From Paramecium tetraurelia (lineage: Eukaryota > Ciliophora > Oligohymenophorea > Peniculida > Parameciidae), in NCBI RefSeq assembly GCF_000165425.1, contig NW_001798963.1:234520-298519 (forward strand): DNA of 64,000 nucleotides, written 5' to 3'. Under the pieces are notes generated by a model, which ran no database searches, had not been told where the DNA came from, and saw only the letters and a program-made list of their open reading frames with translations. Below are positions 37,656 to 47,834 of this stretch, one piece after another; position 1 is the first letter of the stretch; the number at the start of each line of letters is the position of its first letter. Position numbers and translations under genes: made by a program.

Positions 37656-38292
37656 ATGTATATAAATACTTCGCACACTCCAGACAAAAAAAATTCTTAT
37701 CTTACTAAATTTAATAAGAAGAGAATTCAAACAACAGACAAAGAAAACAAGTAGATCTAATCATTATTATATAAGAATTCAAAATCTGAGCAATCTAAGC
37801 AATCTAAGCACAAATGATGATTGCAAATCCTATTGCGATAATGTTGATTATTATCGGCATGAAAATCAGGAACTTAAGAAACTAGTATTTTAATTGAAAT
37901 TCGAAATGTAAAGTGTTTACAAATTTTATAGGAAATCTCAATTGGAATCTTGTTTGATTGAGTAAAAACATAACTTAAAATCTGTTGTTTAAAAATATTA
38001 ATCATTTATTGATGAGATGATGACACAGAAAAATCAAGTTAGTGCAGAATGTGATGATTGGAAGCAGAAATGCGAATAACAATAATAAATAATTGAATAA
38101 TAGAGATTATAAATTTATAATCAATCTTACATTATACAATAGAATTTATTGACAATACAAAATATTTAACAAGAATTTCAATAGGAATCAATACAGAACC
38201 AAATGGAAGTTCAATAAATTATGAATTTAAAAGATTAAACAATTGATGAATTGCACTAAATTATTTAACATCATCAATAATAATAATAATGA
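37656..38292 (+). CDS. Coiled-coil protein (unknown)
   Basis: Spliced ORF of 203 aa with one 25-nt intron at 37751-37775 (GTAGAT...TATAAG). The N-terminal 35 residues are basic. The rest is a Gln-rich coiled coil (DNVDYYRHENQELKKLVFQL through IEQQRLQIYNQSYIIQQN), ending in a poly-Gln run encoded by TAA codons just before the TGA. It lies only 46 bp after the B-box gene and ends 22 bp from the convergent MORN gene. No family recognised. Confidence 0.72.
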
Positions 38293-38314
38293 AAATAGCA
38301 ATATATAAGCCAAG

Positions 38315-39547
38315 TCAATTTACTTTATTGTCATTTGAAAACTCTCCAACATATTCTGAACCATCAGCTCCTTTAAATTTTCCTTTACCATTCATTTTAT
38401 CAAACCTCCATTCTCCCTCATAATAATCACCTATGCTCCATGAATATTTACCAAATCCATGTCTCATTCCACCCAACCAATAACCTAAATTGTAAATCTA
38501 AAATCATTACCATCGTAAGTATCTCCATGTGCAAAATAGTAGATTCCCTTGCCAGACTTCTCACCTTCCTTCCATTCTCCAATATATTTATCTCCATTGG
38601 CCATGTAGAGTGTACCATTCCCCTACCTTTTATCATTAGCCCATTCACCTTCATATCGATCTCCATTTGAAGCAACATAAACTCCATATCCACTCTTCAC
38701 ATTTTTGCTATACATGCCTTCATATTTATCACCTGATGCATAGAGAAAGAGCCCTTACCCTTCCCTTTCATCATTCACCCAATTGCCCTCATATCTAGAT
38801 CCATCAGCCATAGTATATACGCCATAACCATGCTTCAACCCATCATTCCATTGCCCTTCGTATTTGTCATTGTTAACATATATCATAGTTCCCTATCCGG
38901 TTGCTTTGTCACTTGCAAACTAACCCTCATATCTTGCTCCAGATGCAAACTCCACAGTTCCTCTACCCCATTTGAGTCCTCGCTCCCAAAGCCCATCATA
39001 TCTATCTCCAAGAGAGTAGAGGTAGACTCCTCTTCCATGTCTTTCTCCATATTGCCATTCGCCATCGTAAGATTCCCCTTACAAGTAATAGGTATATTTG
39101 CCTTTTCCATGTTTCAAATCATTGATCCATTCTCCGTTATACATATTACCATTGGCATAATAATAGATTCCAACTCCATGCTTTTTGCCATTCAATAAAT
39201 GCCCCTCATATCTTTCTCCATTATTGAACAGATAAACGCCTTCTCCATTGAACAGATCGTTAGACCACTGTCCAATGTACCTAAAAACAATCACCAATAA
39301 AATTACACATCTCCATTTGGGAATAAGTATTTTCCTACTCCCTATTTATTTTGCTTTTCATTCATCTATCCATTATAGGTTGCTTGGTCTGCATATTATG
39401 CTGAGCGTGCTTATTCTTCACCTAAGAATTTTTATTCAAACGAGGTTATCACTAAAAGTGGAATAGAGATTATATACATCTCTTGCGTTCCTCCATCAAC
39501 TTCTCCTATATCGAGCTAGTAATATTTTAGGATGCTGTCGTTATCAT
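38315..39547 (-). CDS. MORN-repeat protein
   Basis: Spliced ORF of 384 aa with three 26-nt introns: 39452-39477, 39281-39306 and 38485-38510. After about 55 N-terminal residues there are about 15 consecutive MORN repeats of 23 residues, such as RYEGHLLNGKKHGVGIYYYA, RYEGEWANDKRQGNGTLYMA and YYEGEWRFDKMNGKGKFKG. They run to the C-terminus. MORN proteins bind membranes or act as rulers in basal bodies and the cell cortex of protists. The opposite strand is also open over much of the repeat, but that is a shadow. The start codon faces the K+ channel start with 10 bp between; a later Met at residue 18 would widen this to about 60 bp. Confidence 0.9.
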
Positions 39548-39557
39548 GATTAAATAA
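39548..39557. promoter_or_regulatory. Minimal divergent promoter region
   Basis: Only 10 bp lie between the ATG of the MORN gene (minus) and the ATG of the K+ channel gene (plus). If both starts are right, each promoter must lie within the other gene's coding sequence or the two share one bidirectional initiator with overlapping 5' ends. Both frames are supported by protein downstream; the exact starts are less certain. Confidence 0.45.
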
Positions 39558-41982
39558 ATGGATAATTAAATTGAATAAAAGAGTTTATTCAAAACAAAGT
39601 TTAACCACTCCACACGTAACATCTTTCAACAAACTAAATTCACCAAACAACAATTCTTTAGGTATTCAAATAAATTCAAATATCATCCTAGAAGTTCAAG
39701 TCAAAATTATTCTCATGAAAAGCTGGAAGTTCTCGAAACGAATAAAGAAGATGAAAAAGATTAATTTGTGTCCTAGCCAATCAATTCCTGTTTTGAAAGA
39801 GTCCTGGATCGAAAGCATAGCATATAAAGCAATCTTGGTTCCATTAAAGAGCTCTCAGTTTCTGATTAAATAGCCGATCCTACCTAATAATAGGATATAA
39901 ACAACGAGAATGCCGAGTAAAATACCCAATAAAACACACATTCAGTTAGTGGAGCACCTCAAAATACCCTTAGAAATAAGAGGAAGCTTAAGAGATTACC
40001 AAGATTTGATGAAGAACGAGAGCCACCAAAGGTTTAAGATGAATTCAAACTTATCATAATGCCGAATAACAAATACAAGTAATTTTGGGATGTGGGTTTG
40101 TTTCTAATTCTTATGTAAATTGAATTTATATTTATAGTTATGTGTCTATATTCACGCCCTTCAAGATTGGGTTCGTTTAAGATGGAGAGTATTTGGTCTG
40201 GGATTACTTGGATAATGCTATTGATTTCATTTTTATGACAGATATTGTACTTACATTCCTGAGTGCGGCATATGATGATGAAGGCAATTTGGTAACGGAG
40301 AGGAAAGCAATAATGCTTAACTACCTCAAAGGATGGTTCATTATTGACTTAATGGTAATTCGTCACTTAACACACAGTCGTCAATTCCGTTTTACTTTAT
40401 TTTGAATGATACTTCTCAGAGATACAATAGCATCGCACGTATTTCCAAAGTTCCCAAAATATACAGAGTCATTAAAATGATCAAATTGGCAAGGATGTTC
40501 AGGTTAAAAGAAATATAATATGTTAAAGTTATCAATATCAACATCGGAAATGAGAGATTTATTCTTGCATTTCTCTTACTCATATTTTCATGTCATGTAG
40601 TGGGATGTATTTGGTTTTTTGTGGCAACCTTATCTGAAGAAGAGGATTGGGTGTACTTTGAGTCCCATACATTTGATTAATACATAGTCTCCATGTATTG
40701 GGCAGTATAAACAGTGTTGACAGTTGGCTATGGTGATATTAAATTCTACTCCTGGTCAACAAGAATTTTTGCGATTGTTTGGATGTTATCATCAGTTTAC
40801 GTTTTTTCGTTTGCAGTTGGTTCTCTAGCCTCATTCCTAGACAGATTAGATTAAAATAATCAAATCTACTTAAATCGTTTGGCCACTCTTAAAAATATAA
40901 AACAGGAATTTAAAATATCCAAAAAAATGTTTTTGAAGGTGAAAAGAGAACTCAAACATGGCAAAAGGGATTTTTCATAACAATACCATATCCTATTAGA
41001 TGAATTACCACCAATATTGAAAACAGAGTTGAGTTATATTATGAATAAGCATCTCAAAGAAGAGATAGGGTACTTTCACGATAAATCTCAATAATTTATA
41101 TCAGCAATAGGCCCTTTACTCAAACCAATTAAGTTAGAAGCGAATGAGTTTGTATATTGCACGGGTGATTTAGCAGAGGAAATCTATTTTGTGAAAAGCG
41201 GAAAATTAGCTATTGTTTTACCTGATTAATAGAATTTTAAATTTATGATGATTAAACCAGGATCATATTTTGGAGAATTAGATATTCTATTTTATGGAGA
41301 AAAAAGAAAATATACTATAATGACAACTAAGCCTAGTGAATTTTATGTACTTTCTAGAAAAGATTTTAAATCAATTTACTTACATTAATTTAGAGATGAA
41401 GGCTAAGTCTTAGTGAATGAAGCTTTATAAAGAAAGGTTATGATAAAAAGTGCCTATGATGATGCTCTCAGTTTCTTAGGAGAAGATACGAATTTGTAAT
41501 AACCTCGTGTGACAACTCATAAAACTAGTAAATTTAAAGTTGTTGACAACGCAACCAGTCCCTAAGTTGATCCAAAATTAGTAATTTAATAAAAGACAGA
41601 AGATTATAGTAACAATGACGATGGCTTAATTAATTTTGACAAAATATAATTTAAAAAAAAAATTAGTGCTCTTGAAAAATAAATTAAAATAAAGGATCAA
41701 ATTATAGCTAATATCCAATAAGAATTGGATGAATTGATGAATCAAATTTAACATTAAGTTAGTGATGATATTATAGGTCGATTTAAAATTACAAAAAGTA
41801 TGGAGGAAATGATGTAACTTAGAAGACAATTAAAAGCAACTAAAAAAATGGAAGAAACAATCAAATCGTAAAGGCAGATTTATCGTTCTGCGCATTAGTC
41901 TAAATAATTCTAGATTGATTGTCGTAAATATTCAAGCTCTGTTGAATAAGCAAAGTTGCTTAACAGTCTATGGGAAGAATGA
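39558..41982 (+). CDS. Voltage-gated-type K+ channel with cyclic-nucleotide-binding domain (EAG/CNG family)
   Basis: Spliced ORF of 792 aa. Introns: 40115-40137 (23 nt) and 40355-40377 (23 nt). A disordered N-terminus of about 170 residues ends in FDEEREPPKVQDEFKLIIMP. S1-S6 follow, with S4 containing ARISKVPKIYRVIKMIKLAR. The selectivity filter is LTVGYGD at about residue 373, followed by S6 (AIVWMLSSVYVFSFAVGSLA). The C-linker leads into a CNBD at about 500-600 (EFVYCTGDLAEEIYFVKSGK, GSYFGELDILF). A C-terminal coiled coil (KKKISALEKQIKIKDQIIAN) probably sets tetramer assembly. The GYG filter predicts K+ selectivity. Such channels shape Paramecium swimming behaviour; the individual role is inferred. 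Confidence 0.92.
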
Positions 41983-42060
41983 TGAAATTATTATAATATA
42001 TATTCTATCTTAATTATCATGTAAGAAATCAATTTAAGTAACAATAATTTTGAATCTGTA

Positions 42061-42351
42061 TCATATTCTAGAATTTTCAGAAATAAAATTTTGTGAGGAT
42101 TTTATAAGAAGATTCAATTGGAGTTCAATCAAAATAAAGTTATAATCTAAATATCTAGTTTTAAATTCTTCTGGCAATAAAATTTAAATTTCCAAATATT
42201 AGACGAATTATATTTTGTTATTCAAATGAAAGAAAAAATCATTTTTGTAAGATTAAATTTTAACTCTTGATAAGCCTATAAAATTATTCAATGGTATTTT
42301 GTATTAATTTATTATCTGACACCTTCTTCTTTAAGTAAATTTTGATTTCAT
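42061..42351 (-). CDS. Possible small protein (doubtful)
   Basis: Uninterrupted ORF of 96 aa from an ATG at 42351 to TGA at 42061-42063 (MKSKFTQRRRCQIINQYKIP..., then IQFVQYLEIQILLPEEFKTR). Composition is protein-like, but with one stop codon in AT-rich DNA an ORF of this size can be chance. No domain. A different frame upstream also looks protein-like, so an additional 5' exon is possible. Confidence 0.35.
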
Positions 42352-42566
42352 ATATCTTAAATATAAATTTTAAGAATTTTTTTTTCTTCTTACAAGGCAA
42401 AATAAGCATAATTCATTTTTTAAATAGTCATTGTCTAAATTATTTTTACCTCGTAAACTAACATAATTAATTAAAAAATTCTTAATTCCTTTTTTTGTTA
42501 TAAAAAAATAATTGTTAATTATTATATTTGTAATATCCAGAAATCAAATCATTTTTAATTATAATC

Positions 42567-43224
42567 ATGAATCATCCAAAAGCTTATTTTACTACTCCTT
42601 TGTCAAGATTAGCCAAATAACCCTCTTTTGATACAAGTACTCAAGTGGATAAATGGGATGAAGAGTATTAAGGAGATGAAGGGGATGAAGTATAAACTTA
42701 TAAGTCCCCTTTAACAATCATACAATCCCGACTAAATGCAACAATTATTGAAGAGTTTATATTTCAATAAGCTGGCTTATTGACTAAAAAACAGGATTGG
42801 AAAGATGAATTCATTTGGCTCTGATATATTTTAAATGTTCCTCTTTATATTATTATCATAAAAACAATCTCAATTCTGACAAACAATCAATTATCTATCG
42901 GACAAAATTTTTGGAAATAAGAGAAAATATTTAATTTATTATTATGCTTGGTCTTAAACAATATATAATACTTTTCATTAGGAAACTGCTCCTAATGTAA
43001 ATTTAAATTATAAAAATGCAATGTTAAATATTTTTAAGATTGGGTTTACTTAAAATTCATACCCAAGTCCTGAATTGTATTTTCAAAGTGTTGGTATTTA
43101 GGAAGTATAAAATGTATGTAGTAAATTCATGTATAAACAAGCATAATAACAATTATAAGAAAAGATGTTCTAATCAGTTGAAGAAGAAATATTTGACTAT
43201 CTGATAAAGAAAAATATTGCTTGA
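42567..43224 (+). CDS. Unknown gene interrupted by one in-frame TGA
   Basis: From the ATG at 42567 the frame reads an acidic protein (VDKWDEEYQGDEGDEV, IIQSRLNATIIEEFIFQQAG) to a TGA at 42822-42824. The same frame then continues as hydrophobic sequence (YILNVPLYIIIIKTISILTN). After a 31-nt intron at 42951-42981 it goes on through GFTQNSYPSPELYFQSVGIQ and SVEEEIFDYLIKKNIA to a TGA at 43222-43224. The whole length less the intron is an exact multiple of three. No AG follows the TGA for about 90 bp, so splicing cannot remove it. Either it is a true stop for an 85-aa protein, a pseudogene, a base error, or read-through. No family recognised. Confidence 0.5.
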
Positions 43225-43464
43225 GAAATAAACATCAGTTTAATTTTGTATTATTTCAATATAGATGCAAAAATGCTTATGCAAAATTTGCTAGCAATAA
43301 TAATTATACAAATTGTGATTTACAAACGATAAACTTATAGATGATCATTATGTGTTAATTGGCCTTGGGAAAAACTTATTACATAATATGATTTTAATTC
43401 AATAATTATATAAATTTAATACTGAATTTCTAATTCATTTTTATTTATTAGTGATTTTAATTTA

Positions 43465-45612
43465 ATGAATTCAGATAATTCTAAATTAATAATCACCCCT
43501 TTAGGAGCTGGTAATGAAGTTGGCAGATCGTGCATTTTGCTCTAATTCTAAGAGAAATAAATTATGGTAGAAGTTATTTTATATCTAGTTTGATTGCGGT
43601 ATTCACATGAATAAAGAAAACAAAGGTGTTATGGCATTACCCTATTTTAATAAAATAGATAAAATCGAGGACATAGATTTAATTCTCATAACACACTTTC
43701 ATCTGGATCATTGTGGTGCTCTTCCTTATTTTCTCAAGAATTATAAATTTAAAGGGAAAATATATATGACTACTCCAACAAAGGAAATTTATGGTTTGGT
43801 TTTGAAAGATTCCATCAAAGTAAAGAGTGAAGATTTTAGTCAAGACCTAATAAATGAATAAAGCATTGAATAATCATTGAAAAATATTGATTGTATAGAT
43901 TATGATTAAGAAATTCATTACTAAGGAATTAAATTGAAATGTTACAATGCTGGACATGTGTTAGGTGCTGCAATGTTTATGGTTGAAATTGATGGTGTTA
44001 GAGTTCTATATACTGGAGATTATAGCACAGAAAAAGAGAGGTAAAGTATAATATAAATTTTAAGACATTTAAGACCAGCCTAATTGCCACTTGAAAAAAT
44101 TCATGTTTTGATAGTTGAAGCAACATACGGAGATACCTAGCATGAAACTAGAACAAAAAGAGAAGAAAACTTTTTGAAAGAAATTGTCTCAACCCTAAAT
44201 GGTGGAGGAAATGTACTGCTTCCTGTTTTCGCTACTGGGAGATGCCATGAGTTGTTGATCATCTTAGATGAATATTGGTCCAAAAATCCATAAGTTCAAT
44301 AGTTTCCAATTTATAGCACTTGTACATTAGCCATTAAATGTACACATATTTTTTAGAAACATTTTAATAAATTAGGAAATAAATATCATAAAGGAGAAAA
44401 TCTATTCAAATTTAATCATATCAATACAAAGAAGCATTTATAAGATATTCTAAATAATCAAAAACCAAAGGTAGTAATGGCAAGTCCAGGATTACTTTAA
44501 TCAGGACATTCAAAATAAATTTATGAATATTGGTGTAAGGATGAGAAGAATTAAGTAATAATTACAGGTCCAGCAGTACAAGGGACTATTGCTCATCAAT
44601 TAATACATAATCCAGAGCCAGATATCAAAATTAGACCTGCTTAAATAAGCTTTTCTGCTCATGCTGATTATCTCCAAACTTCTTCATTTATAGATTCATT
44701 AAGACCATAACATGTTATTCTAGTTCATGGAACTTAACATAAATGCAGAGATTTATAAAAGAAGATTGAAATCAATTTTAAGGATATCGTGGAAAAAGTA
44801 TGGGCACCAGAAAATTAAAAATAAGTGGAACTGAGTTTTTAAAGAAGCTCTGTTTCTTAAGCCGGATGTAAAGCAATAGGAGAATTAGGAAATTAGATTG
44901 AAAATTTTATAATCACTTTCTAAGAAAAGCATAATTAACATAAAATTGATGAAGAGATTGTCGAATCAATGGCTGATTGCATTTGTTGTTCTAATGATCT
45001 CTATTTCAATGGTGTGCTTTTGAATACTGAGCATGGTTTTATGCTAGTTGATGAAACTGACAAGGAAACCTTATAACAGTATGGCATAGAATAAAATTAA
45101 ATTTATAACCAAATGTATATTCCTTTATAGTGCTCTCTTGAATAAGTATTTAATTATGTGCAAGAATTGAATCCTGAGGCTCAATTTCATCCAGATGATA
45201 GTTTAATAGTTGTTAAAGATTTAGAAATCAGAGTTCCTGTTTCAAGTGTCTTATTGTAATTTAAGTGGATATCCTCACCAAAAACTGATGATTTAGCTGA
45301 TTCATTAGCATTTTTCTTAAGTAATGTCAATTAAAATAAATTGAATGATGAAGAATTGTTAAAAGGTACTCTCTAAATTGATATAATTAAATAGATAAAC
45401 AAAAAGGATTAATAAAAGTACTCTAAAAGACTGAATTTCAAACAGAGATAATAGAAAATAAACTAAATGTGAAAAACAAGAATTAAGTTTTCATATAAGT
45501 TGATTTAAATACATTGAATCCTTCAGTTGTTGCTGAGGAAACTCAAGAAAACAAAAATATTATCAAAAGAGCCTAAACAATTATTGAATCATATTTGAGT
45601 TCATATTTATGA
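43465..45612 (+). CDS. CPSF3: CPSF73, mRNA 3'-end cleavage endonuclease
   Basis: Spliced ORF of 698 aa. Introns: 43567-43588 (22 nt) and 45366-45394 (29 nt). Metallo-beta-lactamase and beta-CASP domains are complete. [16 protein letters not shown] opens the fold and [13 protein letters not shown] is motif 2. [12 protein letters not shown] and LYTGDYS give motifs 3 and 4. [10 protein letters not shown] and [20 protein letters not shown] are beta-[29 protein letters not shown] and [11 protein letters not shown] are motifs A-C. These match CPSF73 more closely than INTS11. The C-terminal domain follows. The enzyme cuts pre-mRNA at the poly(A) site in the nucleus. The shift between the TGD and the usual F is conservative (GDYS). 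Confidence 0.93.
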
Positions 45613-45900
45613 TTATCAGTGTTTGTAAATTAAATGAATGCATTATTATTGTATTATTTTTGTATATCATTTTCAATAAAGAGCTTAAATTGCAAGTGTA
45701 ACTTTTCTTAATGAACAAATAATATGAATTTAGGAATAATTAATTCTTTTAGAATACATTTAAAATTATGTACTTCAATTGTTAGAAAATTATTAAAAGT
45801 AATAAAAGTCAATGATTATTCTCTCAATCTTGCCAGTAAAAGAAAACTTAATAATAGGGTATATTTATTTGTATAATTGTGTCTAATTTATAAATTAATT

Positions 45901-46200
45901 ATGAATTATAATTATTTAAATCAAAGGAGGATCTTCATTTTGGACAATTTTGAATTTAAATATGTCTCCGATAATAAAATTCAATAAAATGAAGAAATTT
46001 TGTGGATAAAATTGTATTCATTGCATTACAAAGAAAAAATAAGGCTAAATTAAAGAAACTTATTTTAAAATGTAAAATAAAATGAATTTTTCATCAAATT
46101 CTATGTGAGAGTGAAAACAAAATTAGTAATGATTTCTATTAAGTTTGATGTCTCACCTTTTTTTCCTTCATTTTTTATTTCACTTTTATTTTATTAATGA
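45901..46200 (+). CDS. Doubtful small ORF
   Basis: Open frame of 99 aa from ATG 45901 to TGA 46198-46200 (MNYNYLNQRRIFILDNFEFK, NEEILWIKLYSLHYKEKIRL). The middle looks protein-like; the last 25 residues are hydrophobic and Phe-rich. No family, no intron, weak evidence. Confidence 0.3.
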
Positions 46201-46237
46201 TCGTGTCGCCTAGACAATTTTTCCAATATAATTAAAT

Positions 46238-46630
46238 ATGAAAGATGAAAGTTTTAGTCGAAAGATAGTGTCGACTTAAAATTGCGTTAATAATTAAGAT
46301 CAGGATGAAAAAATCAAACCAGTAATTCTTCAAAATTTGAGCAATTTTGCTCATTTAGGATGTTTTTCCAAAGATAAATAGAATAAAACTTTATAATTGG
46401 TTTAAAAGAAAAAGAAAGCTGTTAATGGAAGAACTTAGAGATAAAAATAAAGAATATCAATATAAATGTTCAAAATACAATTATAACATTAGAGATTGTG
46501 TTCATTATTGAGTTTATTAACAATTTTGATGTTGAAGCATTCTAAATAGCTTCAATCTTAAATTGTGAAATTTATTTTTGATAAAAGTTTTGATTAGATT
46601 TCCCAAAAAATATTTATAAATATGATGTGA
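46238..46630 (+). CDS. Possible small basic protein
   Basis: Open frame of 130 aa from ATG 46238 to TGA 46628-46630. The first 70 residues look coding and basic (MKDESFSRKIVSTQNC, FSKDKQNKTLQLVQKKKKAV, NGRTQRQKQRISI); the remainder is less convincing, so the true end or an intron may differ. No family recognised. Confidence 0.4.
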
Positions 46631-46986
46631 ACAGACAAAATCATAGCTGAGTTTAGAGGAGAGCATTGATTGTGAACCATAAAACAATATATTATTAGAA
46701 TTTAAAATAATAATCAAAACTTTTAATTAGAAATCTGCTTTTCATCACTCTTAATTAAATTTTAATTGAGATAGTTTTTAAATAGTTGGTCCTATAACCT
46801 CTCTTTATAATTTAAAAGTTAGTTAAGGATATTGAAATTGTAGCACACGACCAGAGAAATGATGCTTTATCAGTCATTTACCTTGAATGTAAAAAAATTA
46901 TAATAATTTAAAATTTGTCATAGTTTATGAAAAAATTTCATCAAATTAAGTTAATTAGTTATTTCTTTTTATTGTATTAATTGATA

Positions 46987-47325
46987 ATGAGATTAATTTA
47001 AATCCGTGTTAAAGATCAAAAAGAGTTTGTTCATTTTTCGAAAGTGGTATTTTCCAAAACTTTTAAAGTGATTGCTTAAAAGACATGTATCAAAATGTAA
47101 GTAATTTCCAATATATTTTTCGAGAATATTCTATTTTTAGTATTAATAATAAATCAACGGAATTTTATGGAAAATTTCTTGTTTGGAAACCATTAAAGTT
47201 TGTTGTATATTGAATCTGTTAATATTCTAACAATTAACATAACCTTGTAATTTCAATTTGAAACTCAGATTGGAAAATATAATATATAATTTGTACTTAA
47301 AAAGTTGTTCTCTTCAGATTCTTGA
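46987..47325 (+). CDS. Doubtful small ORF
   Basis: Open frame of 112 aa from ATG 46987 to TGA 47323-47325 (MRLIQIRVKDQKEFVHFSKV...). A 28-nt GTAAGT...TTCGAG segment after residue 37 could be an intron. The later part is hydrophobic and A/T-driven. It could equally be chance or relic sequence. Confidence 0.25.
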
Positions 47326-47834
47326 CTTCTGATAACACTTTCTTATTATAACGATTTATTTGGTACTTTCTGATAATTTACAGACCTTTTTTTTGATTCT
47401 GTTTAAAAATTTTATAAATGCCCAAAAACTCTTAGCACTAATGACAGAAATCAGACATAGTCAGACGGAATTACCTTCTTAAGAAGCTAAAGATAGGCAA
47501 GAACCAAATCCATGAATGATGGGCTCGTTTAAGGCATTTTCCAACATTAGTATAGAGATAAATTTCTAAAATAAATGATAAAAATGCAATATTTATTAAG
47601 TTTCGAAGACTGTAGAGAAGAGTGAAGATTAAATATTAGCTTTTTCAATTCTACCCTTAGAATTCAACTAGTTTCAAAAATAAATGGTAATTATATTATT
47701 AATATGAATTAATGATTAATGTGAATTTTGAGGCTCAATTTATTTAAAAAAAATGAGGTAATTGAAAAAAAAAAAAAATTAACAAACTAAATATTTAAAA
47801 ATTCATTCGATTCAAATTTAATTTTAATACTTTA

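Larger units (their letters stand above)
45613..47834. other. Gene-poor subtelomeric stretch upstream of the antigen gene
   Basis: This 2.2 kb is much longer than any spacer to its left and lies directly 5' of the surface antigen. It holds three short open frames that I list with low confidence (45901, 46238, 46987). Otherwise it is A/T-rich. Near the antigen start (47,750-47,834) there are A-runs and an A/T-only stretch, which presumably contains its promoter. No tRNA, repeat array or known motif seen. Confidence 0.5.

Noticed and set aside
38440-39466. Long open frames on the plus strand opposite the MORN gene
   Set aside because: They mirror the Gly/Tyr/Glu periodicity of the MORN repeat; the minus strand gives a perfect MORN series with consistent introns.
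46517-46717. Minus-strand hydrophobic ORF
   Set aside because: Short, A/T-driven Ile/Leu/Phe composition and overlaps a somewhat better plus-strand frame.
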